Shown: positions 19,809-28,911, numbered from the stretch's first letter. The stretch: 64,000 nucleotides of DNA from Nostocales cyanobacterium LEGE 11386 (GCA_015207155.1 JADEXK010000001.1:62001-126000), one strand, 5' to 3'. Numbers and translations are program-made. The notes: generated by a model from the sequence alone, not told the origin.

Positions 19809-19895
19809 ATGGTTCAAGTTATTCCAGCACAAAATATCACCCTAACTTACTTAAAGGAAAAATTTGCTTTAGAAAAATCTGAAGAATTGAATTAA
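19809..19895 (+). pseudogene. Truncated duplicate of the start of the downstream nuclease-like gene
   Basis: A 28-codon frame begins MVQVIPAQNITLTYLKEKF and stops at TAA 19893-19895. The next gene begins MVQFIQAQNVGIAYLEERF. The two openings share position, spacing and most residues, so this is a partial copy of the 5' end of that gene, cut off after about 25 codons. It could be a decayed tandem paralogue or a very short leader peptide. Loss of the PD-(D/E)xK part means it cannot be an active nuclease. Confidence 0.65.
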
Positions 19896-19937
19896 TTATT
19901 TGTTTTCATTCACCAAAATATATCTTCTGATAAAACT

Positions 19938-20564
19938 ATGGTTCAATTTATCCAAGCGCAAAATGTTGGTATTGCCTACTTAGAAGAAAGATTTGGTTTA
20001 CAGCAGACCGAGGACGAGTCATTTTTTCCAGAATGGTTGGATAATTTACCGGAAATTACAGATTTAGAAAGGCAGTATTTAAACAGGGTTAAAGCTAATT
20101 ATCTTAGATTAGTTAAGCATCCCCCTATCTTAGAAAATGCTGTAAAAATGGTAGTATTATCTCCTTTACTAGATTTGGCAGGATTTTATGATGATCCGTT
20201 TTATTTTGCTACCGAAGAATCTATAGAACTTGCCTTAGAAGATCAAGGAGAAATTATCAGAGGGCGAATAGATATTTTAGTTATTCAAGAACAATTTTGG
20301 TTATTGGTGATTGAATCTAAAAGGGCTAGTTTTTCTCTTTTAGAAGCTATACCCCAAGCACTGACTTATATGCTGGCTAATCCTCATCCAGAAAACCCTA
20401 TGTTTGGATGTGTGACTAGTGGAGAAGATTTTCAATTTATCAAGTTAATAAAACAAGATAAACCTGAGTATGCTTTGTCTGATAAATTTACTTTATCAAA
20501 GCGAGAAAATGAATTATATACAGTCCTAAGTATTTTAAAAAACCTCAGTAAAATTTTAAGTTAA
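19938..20564 (+). CDS. Orphan HsdR_N-like / PD-(D/E)xK nuclease-fold protein
   Basis: This 208-residue protein resembles the stand-alone N-terminal domain of type I restriction subunit R, which is common in cyanobacteria. The core motif is GRIDILVIQEQFWLLVIESK, with an acidic Asp and the Glu-x-Lys of a PD-(D/E)xK fold, preceded by acidic EESIELALEDQG and followed by LLEAIPQALTYML. No helicase, HsdM or HsdS gene is nearby, so it is not part of a complete restriction system here. It ends three bases before the cysteine desulfurase start, so the two may be co-transcribed. Its biological role is not established. Confidence 0.75.
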   Translation: MVQFIQAQNVGIAYLEERFGLQQTEDESFFPEWLDNLPEITDLERQYLNRVKANYLRLVKHPPILENAVKMVVLSPLLDLAGFYDDPFYFATEESIELALEDQGEIIRGRIDILVIQEQFWLLVIESKRASFSLLEAIPQALTYMLANPHPENPMFGCVTSGEDFQFIKLIKQDKPEYALSDKFTLSKRENELYTVLSILKNLSKILS

Positions 20565-20567
20565 TTT

Positions 20568-21740
20568 ATGTCTATTCGTCCTATATATCTCGATTGTCAC
20601 GCTACTACGCCTGTAGATGAACGGGTATTAGCAGCGATGATTCCCTATTTTACAGAACACTTTGGCAACCCCTCTAGTATTAGTCATGTTTACGGTTGGG
20701 AAGCAGAAGCGGCTGTGAAACAAACACGGGAACTTTTAGCCGCAGCTATTAATGCTACTCCAGAAGAAATTGTTTTCACCAGTGGGGCAACAGAAGCTAA
20801 CAATTTAGCGATTAAAGGTGTAGCTGAAGCTTATTTCCAAAAAGGACAGCATATTATTACTGTGGCGACAGAACATAGTGCAGTTCTCGATCCTTGTCAT
20901 TATTTAAAATCGCTAGGTTTTGATATTACTATTCTCCCAGTTAAAAAAGATGGTATCATTGATTTAACTAAGTTAAAAAAAGCTTTTAGTCCTGAAACAA
21001 TTTTGGTTTCAGTAATGGCTGCAAATAATGAAATTGGTGTATTGCAACCGTTAGCAGAAATTGGGGAAATTTGTCGGGAAAGCAAGATAATTTTCCACAC
21101 CGATGCAGCCCAAGCTATTGGTAAAATTCCCTTGGATGTCCAAGCGATGAAAATCGACTTGATGTCGCTGACTGCACATAAAGTATACGGCCCCAAGGGG
21201 ATTGGGGCTTTGTATGTCCGCAGACGTAACCCCAGAGTCCAACTAGCACCCCAACAGCATGGCGGTGGACATGAACGGGGAATGCGTTCTGGAACTTTGT
21301 ACACACCGCAAATTGTTGGTTTTGGGAAAGCTGTAGAAATAGCTTTAGCAGAACAAGAGGCAGAAAATCAACGCCTCACCGAACTCAGGCAAAGATTGTG
21401 GGAGAAACTTTCGCAATTATCAGGCATACACCTCAATGGACATCCCACCCAGCGATTAGTAGGAAACTTGAATATCAGTGTTGAGGGGGTGGATGGTGCA
21501 GCACTGTTATTAGGATTACAACCAGTCATGGCAGTATCTTCTGGTTCTGCTTGTTCCTCAGCTACCACAGCACCCTCCCACGTTCTCACAGCTTTGGGAC
21601 ACCCAGAACAACTAGCCTATGCGTCAGTGCGATTTGGTATAGGACGATTTAATACTGCTGAGGAAATAGACACAGTAGCACAGCAGGTAATTTCTACCGT
21701 TCAAAGTTTACAGCATAGTACAGCAAAATCTGGAAAATAA
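20568..21740 (+). CDS. Cysteine desulfurase (NifS/IscS class)
   Basis: This 390-residue PLP enzyme removes sulfur from cysteine to give alanine and an enzyme persulfide for Fe-S cluster and thiocofactor synthesis. It begins IYLDCHATTPVDERV and has ATEHSAVLDP, the PLP-binding Lys205 in SLTAHKVYGPKG, and the persulfide Cys329 in SSGSACSSATTAPSH. The extended Cys loop followed by SATTAPSHVL is the group I (NifS/IscS) form, not the SufS form. No nif or isc genes accompany it. The start ATG 20568 lies three bases after the preceding gene. Confidence 0.94.
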   Translation: MSIRPIYLDCHATTPVDERVLAAMIPYFTEHFGNPSSISHVYGWEAEAAVKQTRELLAAAINATPEEIVFTSGATEANNLAIKGVAEAYFQKGQHIITVATEHSAVLDPCHYLKSLGFDITILPVKKDGIIDLTKLKKAFSPETILVSVMAANNEIGVLQPLAEIGEICRESKIIFHTDAAQAIGKIPLDVQAMKIDLMSLTAHKVYGPKGIGALYVRRRNPRVQLAPQQHGGGHERGMRSGTLYTPQIVGFGKAVEIALAEQEAENQRLTELRQRLWEKLSQLSGIHLNGHPTQRLVGNLNISVEGVDGAALLLGLQPVMAVSSGSACSSATTAPSHVLTALGHPEQLAYASVRFGIGRFNTAEEIDTVAQQVISTVQSLQHSTAKSGK

Positions 21741-21765
21741 AATTATATCCGTTGTTAATCCAAAA

Positions 21766-21782
21766 GCGGGCAAGATGCCCGC
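21766..21782. terminator. Small hairpin between convergent genes
   Basis: GCGGGCAAGATGCCCGC forms a stem of six to seven pairs with a short loop between the convergent desulfurase and cyanophycinase-like genes. It lacks a proper U-tract, and the sequence resembles a short repeat seen in Nostocales spacers, so it may be a terminator or just a repeat. Confidence 0.4.
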
Positions 21783-21839
21783 TCTACAAGAGGGTAAGAG
21801 AAAAATTACGGCTTTTTCCAACTTTCTTCCAGTTCCTCA

Positions 21840-22871
21840 TTAATAAGGATCTGAACTAAACCTTCCCCGTTGTACACTCCTGAGATAATAACCTCTAGTT
21901 GGTAGGTTCCTTAAGTTGAAGGTATCACCACGGGGAACTCGCCAAATTTTGTAATCAGAAAATGTCAACGGGGTTCGGGGTTTGCATACCTCTGGTGGAT
22001 GATCTCCCAGGACAAAATATGCCGCACCCCTACCCATGACTTTCGCCATGCCGTATTTATCGACAACAACCGATGTTTCTTCGCTAATGGCTATGCCTAA
22101 AGCGCTTTTCGATACACCATCTTGAATTTGACGGGCAATGAAAGCCATAATTCGACCCATTCTCTTGCGACTGTCAAAATGAGTATCAATGATGGTTCCC
22201 CTCAAATGACTCCACGGGAAAAAGTTATAAGAAAAAGTAATGTCCCTATAGGGATCTTCGAGGGCTTGTTTAGTTTCAATGCCGTCTTCAGAAGAAGCAC
22301 AAGCATCATAGACATAATCACTTTGAATCATTGCACCTGCACTGGTGCCGCCAATACCACCGCCTTTGGCATAAACTGACTTAACAGCAGTTTCCAGCTT
22401 GGTGTTTTTCCAACTGCGGATGTATTCACATTGATCACCACCAGCAAAAAAAATTACATCAGCATTTCTGACTTTTTCAACGATGTCAGATCTGTTTGCA
22501 TCTTGCCTATTACTAATGATCAGAGTCTCGACAAAGTTCACTCCCTTCATGCCATAAATTAGCCGATTGTAATCATCACTACCGTAAGTGCGAATCACTA
22601 CAACATTAACTTTGGTGGAGTAGCTAGTAGATCCCCTAACTTGATGAATCATCCATTGGATAGCCTCCTCCACATCAGGCCCACCCCCACCCAAGATGTG
22701 CACAGGGCCTGCTAAGGGGTTAAACAAGGATGGACGGATATCTATTTTTTTGTCTGGGAAGTCAGGTTTCAGGTATGCTGTAAGACGGGTGATGATTGAG
22801 GCTCCCATCTTCATCAACTTGGTTCCTACAGTCTTTAACCACTTTGCTATGCTTGGGAATCCCTTTGTCAT
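21840..22871 (-). CDS. Cyanophycinase-like peptidase (family S51)
   Basis: The frame opens with TTG at 22889; ATG at 22871 (MTKGFPSIAKW) is the likelier start, giving 343 residues. Family S51 features are clear: PVHILGGGGPDVEEA, FFAGGDQCEY, the nucleophile serine in GGTSAGAM, DTHFDSRKRMGRI and ALGIAISEETSV. Cyanophycinases cleave the nitrogen reserve polymer cyanophycin (multi-L-arginyl-poly-Asp) into beta-Asp-Arg dipeptides, a relevant activity in heterocystous strains. The N-terminal 60 residues are extra relative to a minimal S51 domain. The typical neighbour cphA (cyanophycin synthetase) is not here, so this may be a paralogue. Confidence 0.85.
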   Translation of the reverse strand: MTKGFPSIAKWLKTVGTKLMKMGASIITRLTAYLKPDFPDKKIDIRPSLFNPLAGPVHILGGGGPDVEEAIQWMIHQVRGSTSYSTKVNVVVIRTYGSDDYNRLIYGMKGVNFVETLIISNRQDANRSDIVEKVRNADVIFFAGGDQCEYIRSWKNTKLETAVKSVYAKGGGIGGTSAGAMIQSDYVYDACASSEDGIETKQALEDPYRDITFSYNFFPWSHLRGTIIDTHFDSRKRMGRIMAFIARQIQDGVSKSALGIAISEETSVVVDKYGMAKVMGRGAAYFVLGDHPPEVCKPRTPLTFSDYKIWRVPRGDTFNLRNLPTRGYYLRSVQRGRFSSDPY

Positions 22872-23033
22872 ACTAAGCTGCTGGTGCAAACCACAATTAT
22901 TGCTAACTCTCTCACCATAAAGGGTGAAATTTCCAGCGTACAGGGTTTGTACTGTTTGTTAACGCCAAATAACGCAGAGTAATCATTAATTCTCTGCGTT
23001 ATGTGATGAAAACCTCCGCATGACTTGTCAGTT

Positions 23034-24224
23034 TTAAAGCCACACAATTCGCGATCGCTCTTGCACCACTTGCTGATAAACTTGTTCTGTTTGCTTGGCT
23101 AATTTTTTCCAGTTGAAGCGTTGCGCCAAATCTTTGTAAGCATTATCAATCAACCATTGCCGATAACCAGGATGTTGCAAAACCTCTAAAATTCCCCAAG
23201 CGAGAGAATCAGCATTGTTTGCCCAAGTCACAATGCCAGTTTTAGTATGTTGCACTACTTCTGGAAAACCGCCTGTATCAGAAACCACGACGGGAACGCG
23301 AGAAGCAAAGCTTTCTAAAGCCACAATACCAAAGGGTTCATAAAGACTAGGAAACACGGCACAGTCAGCAATGGTTTGGAATTTATCTAAATATGTATCA
23401 GAGAGAAAACCAGTAAAATAACACTTGTGCCAAATTCCCAAATCCCAAGCTTGACGCTTGAGATGATCAGTATTGCCACCACCAATAATGACAAATTTAA
23501 CATTGCCTGCCATAGCCCAAAGCACCTTGGGCGCAGCATTAATTAATACGGAAACACCCTTCTCGTATGTCATGCGACCAACATAATAAACAATTTTTTC
23601 ATAGTCTTCAGCAAATTGGCGGCGAAAATCTTGCGCATGAAAATCTTTGTGGTGCTGTTTCTTTTCTGGCCGAATACCGTTATAAATAACATCTATCTTA
23701 TTTCCAGGACTGTGTAGCGTTTGTTCTACTTCTCGGCGCATATAATTAGTACAAACAATAATCCGCCAAGCATTGTAAGCTAATAGGCTTTCTTTGTGGT
23801 GAATATAGCCTTGAGTCTCTGTGTGGATACCGTTGTAGCGTCCATGTTCAGTAGCGTGAATCGTCGCAATTAGGGGAATTTTGAAGTTATGCTTCAAGGC
23901 GATCGCTGCATCCCCTACTAACCAATCATGGGCATGAATTAAATCAAACGACCCTTCCTCCAAAATTAATTTACCACCGTGATGTCCCATACTCTGGTTA
24001 AGATTGACTACCCAATGGAAAAAGTCGTGACTATGTGCCACTGGTACCCGATGTACTTGTATTCCCTCGACTACCTCATACATCGATGCCTGACCAAACT
24101 CTGCTGTAATCAGGTGAATTTCATGTCCTAGCTTGACTAGTTCTGGATATAACTCCGCCACATGACGAGAAATTCCGCCAACTATCCTCGGTGGAAACTC
24201 CCAACTCAGTACCAGTATCTTCAT
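23034..24224 (-). CDS. Glycosyltransferase family 4 (glycogen/sucrose synthase-like GT-B fold)
   Basis: This 396-residue GT-B enzyme starts with MKILVLSWEFPPRIVGGISR, the nucleotide-sugar transferase opening seen in starch/glycogen-synthase-like GT4 proteins. It has IHAHDWLVGDAA, YVGRMTYEKGVSVLI, and the E(x7)E donor-binding motif EPFGIVALES followed by VPVVVSDTGGFPEVV. It has no signal peptide and should be cytosolic or peripheral. Acceptor and sugar cannot be read. It is transcribed alone, with 160 bases to the cyanophycinase-like gene upstream of its stop. Confidence 0.88.
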   Translation of the reverse strand: MKILVLSWEFPPRIVGGISRHVAELYPELVKLGHEIHLITAEFGQASMYEVVEGIQVHRVPVAHSHDFFHWVVNLNQSMGHHGGKLILEEGSFDLIHAHDWLVGDAAIALKHNFKIPLIATIHATEHGRYNGIHTETQGYIHHKESLLAYNAWRIIVCTNYMRREVEQTLHSPGNKIDVIYNGIRPEKKQHHKDFHAQDFRRQFAEDYEKIVYYVGRMTYEKGVSVLINAAPKVLWAMAGNVKFVIIGGGNTDHLKRQAWDLGIWHKCYFTGFLSDTYLDKFQTIADCAVFPSLYEPFGIVALESFASRVPVVVSDTGGFPEVVQHTKTGIVTWANNADSLAWGILEVLQHPGYRQWLIDNAYKDLAQRFNWKKLAKQTEQVYQQVVQERSRIVWL

Positions 24225-24734
24225 ATATTTAGACTCTCCAATACTTTATAAATATCTAAAAAACTACATTTATCTAAAAATACAAGGGTAGTAATCGTAG
24301 TGAGTATGTTTACTACAATTTTTAAATTTTTTAACAATTTTCTCAGCAAGCTGATCAATCAAAATAACACAACCATTGAAAGACAAGAAAAATTTTCCAG
24401 CTTTTTAGCATGGTTTTAATTTCATCACATCAACAATTTTTCCACCGTGACTATATGATGATGACTTCAACGGCAAGCAGGAGAACCAGTACCACCGTGA
24501 AGTCAAAAGGCTCTTATTGGGAGCATTTGAGCTTTTTCAAAGGGTATCCCTATTTACGCCGCAGAGTACTAGAGACTAGCTCTTGCCAGGTAGGTCAGAT
24601 TTTGACACAATCATTTTGCTCTTCTCTGTATTATCTGCGGCTCTGCGGTTAAATTAATTACTTTTCAACCTCAGAGAAACGGAGGTCGCAGAGAGAAAAA
24701 AGAGATTTTTGAGAGGTCTTTGTACAAGAAGCGA
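24225..24734. other. A+T-rich spacer, no gene accepted
   Basis: About 510 bases between the glycosyltransferase start and the histidine kinase stop. A plus-strand frame at 24410-24652 has no recognisable protein character and overlaps repeat-like text (variants of CGCAGAG near 24557, 24640 and 24690). The segment should hold the glycosyltransferase promoter on the minus strand. No other structure was identified. Confidence 0.4.
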
Positions 24735-26096
24735 TTATCTCTTAGGAATTTTAACTGTAAATGTTGTTCCCATTTCCACTTCACTTTCTAGAAAAATTTG
24801 CCCTTGATGAATATCTACACACTTTTTAACAACAGCTAATCCTAATCCTGTACCAACAATATTCCTGACATTATCAGCCCGATAAAAAGGCTCAAATAGC
24901 TCTTGATAAGATTCTGAAGGAATACCAATTCCTTGGTCTTTAATTTGAAAAATGACGACATCCGTTTCACAACTTAAAATAAACTGAATAATCCCACCTT
25001 GAGGCGAATACTTAATGGCATTTGAGAGTAAATTACTGAGAATTGAATAAAGTAAATTTTCGTCTAACCTGGCATGGATACATCGACCGCGACTGATAAA
25101 TTTAATTGCAGGCTGCGGTTTACTACAAAACTGAATATCTTCAATCAAATTGAGACAGAAAGATTCCAAATCCAAAAGGTCTGGATTGAATTCTAATTTT
25201 CCTGCCTCCGCCCTAGCAAAGGTGAGAATATCAGTTAATAATTGATTCATGGAGCGGGCTGAGGACTGGATACGATGCAAGTTTTTGAGTTTCTTCGTTT
25301 CAGTCCATTGCTGGCTACTCTCTGCCAAAAGTTGAGCCGAACCTAAAATAATGCTGAGGGGAGTACGAAATTCATGGGAAACCATGGAGAAAAAGCGCAG
25401 TTTGAGTTCACTGAGTTCGTTTTCCTGAGCTAAAATGCGCTGGAGTGTTTCTGCTTTTTGGCGCTTGAGCATTTGTCGATAGAGCAGAGCAAAAGTACCC
25501 AACAGAATACCAAAGCTCAAAACAGTACTGAGGAGTTCTATAAACATTCGATAGCGGGTGCTGGATTGAGATTGTTGCACCCAAAGTTTTAGGAACTGCT
25601 CCTCACTGGCATGTATTTCGGTAATAATCTGCTGAATTTCCTGTCGGTTCTTCAAACTTTGCTCCCGGAGGAGAGCCTGATTCTTTATTGCTGATGGATC
25701 TTGCTGATACAAGCTAACGGACTGTTCAGATAAAGACAACCTTTGAGCAATTAAAGTTTTCAGAATTACCAACCTTTGTTTTTGCTCAGGTTCGTCAGCA
25801 ATCCATTGCCTGAGTTGCTTGACTTTAGGATCAATGCTTTGAATAGCACTGTGATAACGCTGTAACTCTTTTTGGTCTGCAAATAGCAGGTAACCCCGTC
25901 GTCCAGATTCGGCATCTACCAGACTGGCAAAGATATCTGTGACAATATTGAGAATTTTGCGGGTGCGCTGTACCTTGGCTGCACTTTCAATCAATTGACT
26001 AGCATTTTGGTAAGATATAAAGCTGGCAAGACCTGTCAGCAGCAATGCCAAACTAAACCCCCCGGCAATCCATTTTCCTTTAAGAGACCATTTCAT
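24735..26096 (-). CDS. Membrane sensor histidine kinase with CHASE3 domain
   Basis: This 453-residue kinase has an N-terminal membrane helix (about 9-28), then a CHASE3-type extracytoplasmic domain marked by LVDAESGRRGYLL, and a second helix near 184-206. The cytoplasmic part has the H-box MVSHEFRTPLSII (His241), N-box SNLLSNAIKYS, G1 IKDQGIGIP, F-box LFEPFYRAD and G2 GTGLGLAVVKK. It autophosphorylates and passes phosphate to a regulator. The OmpR-type regulator at 26663 is divergent and is a natural partner candidate, though 566 bases of repeat-filled DNA separate them. The ligand is unknown. Confidence 0.92.
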   Translation of the reverse strand: MKWSLKGKWIAGGFSLALLLTGLASFISYQNASQLIESAAKVQRTRKILNIVTDIFASLVDAESGRRGYLLFADQKELQRYHSAIQSIDPKVKQLRQWIADEPEQKQRLVILKTLIAQRLSLSEQSVSLYQQDPSAIKNQALLREQSLKNRQEIQQIITEIHASEEQFLKLWVQQSQSSTRYRMFIELLSTVLSFGILLGTFALLYRQMLKRQKAETLQRILAQENELSELKLRFFSMVSHEFRTPLSIILGSAQLLAESSQQWTETKKLKNLHRIQSSARSMNQLLTDILTFARAEAGKLEFNPDLLDLESFCLNLIEDIQFCSKPQPAIKFISRGRCIHARLDENLLYSILSNLLSNAIKYSPQGGIIQFILSCETDVVIFQIKDQGIGIPSESYQELFEPFYRADNVRNIVGTGLGLAVVKKCVDIHQGQIFLESEVEMGTTFTVKIPKR

Positions 26097-26210
26097 AGAG
26101 AGTTATACCAATTTAGATTCAATAAAGCCGAAAGGTATAGCAGGGGACAGGTGAGCCAGCAAGGTCTTGGGGATTTCCACGCCACTTGGCTACAAATCGG
26201 CAAAGCCGAC

Positions 26211-26281
26211 GACAGTCGCCACTCTGCGAGAAGCCGCGCAGAGCGCGTCTACAAGTCGGAAAACCCGCCCACGGCGCTGTC
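26211..26281 (+). repeat. 71-bp interspersed repeat, copy 1
   Basis: This segment is the reverse complement of 52332-52402 with a single mismatch over 71 bases. It contains the hairpin arms CTCTGCG and CGCAGAG around a short loop. It lies between the divergent CHASE3 kinase and OmpR-type regulator genes. It has no coding potential and looks like a small mobile or recombinogenic repeat of the Nostocales type. Confidence 0.8.
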
Positions 26282-26330
26282 TCCCCAACGCAGTGGCTCC
26301 CCATGAGCAACTGCCGTCAGGCGTTCCCTG

Positions 26331-26478
26331 ATATCTTGCACCTAGCCCTGGCGATTAGAAATCGCGGCTATACAAACTAAGTCCGCCTGCGCGGACTCAC
26401 GGAAAATCAAGGGTTTTAACCCGCGTAGGCGGGTTTGGCCTGTGTAGCCGCGACTTCCAGTCGCCTGGTGCAAGATAT
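26331..26478. mobile_element. MITE-like element with perfect 12-bp terminal inverted repeats, 148 bp
   Basis: The ends ATATCTTGCACC (26331-26342) and GGTGCAAGATAT (26467-26478) are perfect inverted complements. The subterminal sequence on each side (GCGATTAGAAATCGCGGCTA and TAGCCGCGACTTCCAGTCGC) is also largely complementary. The core holds the hairpins GTCCGCCTGCGCGGAC and AACCCGCGTAGGCGGGTT. It encodes no protein, so it would depend on a transposase elsewhere. No target-site duplication could be fixed with confidence. Confidence 0.75.
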
Positions 26479-26662
26479 GAGTTCCCAAAGGGTAGGATAA
26501 CAAGCTGAGAAATCTCTTGGTGTCTGGGTTTGATGATTGATTTATGTTCTAAGCTATGTGGCAGATGCCGCAACACAAAACGGCACGGATGAGAAAGTTA
26601 TTACTACTCTTATAGCCAAACTGTAGCTGCTTTCTATTTCTGAGTTCAGGAGTGTTTTAGCA

Positions 26663-27340
26663 ATGCGTATTTTGGTTGTAGAGGACGATATGCAGTTGGC
26701 GGAAATGTTGACAGAAGCACTTACAGACCGTCAGTATGTGGTGGATGTGGTGCAGAATGGTGAATCTGCCTGGGATTGGGTACAAACCCTAGAATATGAC
26801 TTGATTGTGTTAGATGTAACTTTACCCAAACTAGACGGTGTGAGTTTTTGCCAACGATTGCGAGAACGTAATTCTACTTTGCCCGTACTGATGTTAACTG
26901 CCCGCGACACCCTTGCAGATAAGATTACTGGTTTGGATGCTGGGGCAGATGATTACATGGTAAAACCATTTGAGATGCCAGAGTTAATGGCGCGAATTCG
27001 GGCGCTCCTGCGTCGAGGTAGTTCTCCAGAGTCGTCTGGTTTGTCTTGGGGGTGTTTGTACCTTAATCCCAGTACCTATGAAGTGATTTATGAAAATCGA
27101 CCTCTGTACCTAACTCCTAAAGAATATGCGCTTCTGGAACTGCTGGTTTCTAATGGTCGTCGTGTACTCAGCCGAGGCGGGATTATTGAGCGAATTTGGT
27201 CTTTGGAAGATCCACCCAGTGAGGAAACTGTCAAGTCACATATCAAAGGATTGCGACAAAAACTCAGGGATGTCGGTGCTACTGATGATTTGATTGAGAC
27301 GGTTCACGGACTAGGTTATCGCCTGAAGCAGCTTGAGTAA
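26663..27340 (+). CDS. OmpR/PhoB-type response regulator
   Basis: This 225-residue regulator has a receiver domain with acidic Glu7-Asp8-Asp9 (VVEDD), phospho-acceptor Asp51 in IVLDVTLP, and Lys in YMVKPFEMPEL. A C-terminal winged helix follows, with YLTPKEYALLELLV and the recognition region SEETVKSHIKGLRQKL. It should bind promoter DNA when phosphorylated. A good Shine-Dalgarno (CAGGAG) lies before ATG 26663. Its end touches the MscS-channel gene, so the channel is probably in its operon. The divergent CHASE3 histidine kinase may be its partner. Confidence 0.93.
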   Translation: MRILVVEDDMQLAEMLTEALTDRQYVVDVVQNGESAWDWVQTLEYDLIVLDVTLPKLDGVSFCQRLRERNSTLPVLMLTARDTLADKITGLDAGADDYMVKPFEMPELMARIRALLRRGSSPESSGLSWGCLYLNPSTYEVIYENRPLYLTPKEYALLELLVSNGRRVLSRGGIIERIWSLEDPPSEETVKSHIKGLRQKLRDVGATDDLIETVHGLGYRLKQLE

Positions 27341-27353
27341 GCCAACAAAATCA

Positions 27354-28901
27354 ATGACTCAAAAACGTATTCGACAACCATCAAACCTGATTCGGTCTAG
27401 GGTTACCAAAATTTTCATTGCTTTTATTCTCAGCTTATTATTCATAGTTGCGCCTGCTCAAGCAACAGAACAAGCACCTGTTAGTATTGATGGTCGTCTG
27501 CTGTTTCAAGTCGGTAATTCTGAACAATTTACTGCCAAAGAACGGGCAAATTTGATTAACTTGCGGTTACGTCAAATTGTCACATCTCAAGAACAAGTCC
27601 AGGTAACAATTGAGGAACGGAATAAATCGCAAATTATTTTGGTGAATCAGCAATACCTACTAACTGTCACCCAAGCGGATGTGTTGGATGGTAAAACTCC
27701 ACAAGCACAAGCACAAGTCTGGGTTGAGCAACTAAGTCAGGTGTTGCAACAAGCTCAGAGAGAGCGGAGTGCTGGGTTTATTCGTAACGCGCTGCTGCTG
27801 AGTGCTGGCGTTTTAGTGATAGCAACTGCCTTTCACAAGTTCTTGGGATGGCTATGGAAACATTTCCAACAAGAAATTTTGCGGCGGTTACCTGCATATC
27901 CAGAGGAAACAGATGTAGATTCTAGTTCATCCAAAGCGCTAGATTTACTATTCAGTTTTACTTTGATTGCGGCACGAATTTGGCTTTGGGTTACTGTATC
28001 CCTCTACATTACAAATTTATTTCCTATCAGTCGAATTTGGAGCTATCGTCTTGCTAATCAATTGATTCAAAGCTTGACATCTCCCATCTTGACCTTGGGT
28101 CAAAGTCAATATTCTGTTATTTATTTGTTGGTCTTGTTGGCATTGCTACTAGGACTGATGATTTTAGCAGGTGCTGTAACTAACCTTTTGAGAACCCGTA
28201 TTTTGCAATTTACTGGCATGGATCGGGGCGCTCAAGAAGCGATCGCTATCATCAGCAAATATACGATTATTTTCATTGGTGCAATTGTCTTGCTACAAGT
28301 TTGGGGACTAGATTTAAGTTCACTGACAATTTTGGCAAGTGCTTTGGGCGTGGGGATTGGCTTTGGCTTTCAGGACATCGCCAAAAATTTTGGCAGTGGT
28401 TTGATTTTGCTGTTTGAACGCCCGATTCAAGTGGGCGATTTTGTCCAAGTTGGTGAAATAGAAGGTACAGTTGAGCGCATTGGTGGTCGTAGTACCTTAA
28501 TCCGCACTGTAGATCAAATTTCGATTATTGTGCCCAATTCCCGCTTTCTGGAAGATCAAGTTATTAATTGGAGCTACAAAAATCCGGTTTCGCGGCTACG
28601 AATTCCCGTTGGTGTTGCCTATGATTCTGATATCAGTGTAGTTAAAGCAGCACTGCTAGAAGCTGCTAAAGAGCAAACTGGAGTTTTATCAGTTCCCACA
28701 CCGACGATTTTCTTCATTGGGTTTGGGGATAGTTCGCTCAATTTTGTACTACTCGTCTGGACTGCTAACCCTCATCAGCAATACCTCATTAAAAGTAATT
28801 TGTATTTTCGCATTGAAGAACTTTTCAGGCAGTATCATATCCGAATTCCTTTTCCTCAAAGGGATTTGCACATCCGCTCTAGCAATTTACCTTTAGAGTA
28901 G
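27354..28901 (+). CDS. Mechanosensitive ion channel, MscS family (large form with signal peptide)
   Basis: A TTG at 27333 would overlap the regulator stop; ATG 27354 (MTQKRIRQ) is preferred and gives 515 residues. A hydrophobic N-terminal segment ending in APAQATEQA looks like a cleavable signal peptide. A periplasmic region of about 120 residues follows, then four to five membrane helices. The pore-lining and beta-domain signature ALGVGIGFGFQDIAKNFGSG is followed by LLFERPIQVGDFVQVG and IVPNSRFL. MscS channels open under membrane tension to release solutes on osmotic downshock. Coupling to the upstream response regulator suggests osmotic or envelope-stress control. Confidence 0.92.
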   Translation: MTQKRIRQPSNLIRSRVTKIFIAFILSLLFIVAPAQATEQAPVSIDGRLLFQVGNSEQFTAKERANLINLRLRQIVTSQEQVQVTIEERNKSQIILVNQQYLLTVTQADVLDGKTPQAQAQVWVEQLSQVLQQAQRERSAGFIRNALLLSAGVLVIATAFHKFLGWLWKHFQQEILRRLPAYPEETDVDSSSSKALDLLFSFTLIAARIWLWVTVSLYITNLFPISRIWSYRLANQLIQSLTSPILTLGQSQYSVIYLLVLLALLLGLMILAGAVTNLLRTRILQFTGMDRGAQEAIAIISKYTIIFIGAIVLLQVWGLDLSSLTILASALGVGIGFGFQDIAKNFGSGLILLFERPIQVGDFVQVGEIEGTVERIGGRSTLIRTVDQISIIVPNSRFLEDQVINWSYKNPVSRLRIPVGVAYDSDISVVKAALLEAAKEQTGVLSVPTPTIFFIGFGDSSLNFVLLVWTANPHQQYLIKSNLYFRIEELFRQYHIRIPFPQRDLHIRSSNLPLE

Positions 28902-28911
28902 GGCTGAGTGT

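Noticed and set aside
19938..20564. Complete restriction-modification system
   Set aside because: Only an HsdR_N-like domain is present; no helicase, methylase or specificity gene is found around it.
20568..21740. nifS as part of a nitrogen-fixation cluster
   Set aside because: No nifB, fdxN, nifU or nifH lies nearby; it is treated as a stand-alone NifS/IscS-class desulfurase.
24410..24652. Plus-strand 80-codon frame between glycosyltransferase and kinase
   Set aside because: Contains repeat-like text and low-complexity Thr/Ser; no start signal.
26119..26380. Short frames on both strands across the repeat block
   Set aside because: They fall inside the 71-bp repeat and the MITE-like element and are by-products of palindromic DNA.
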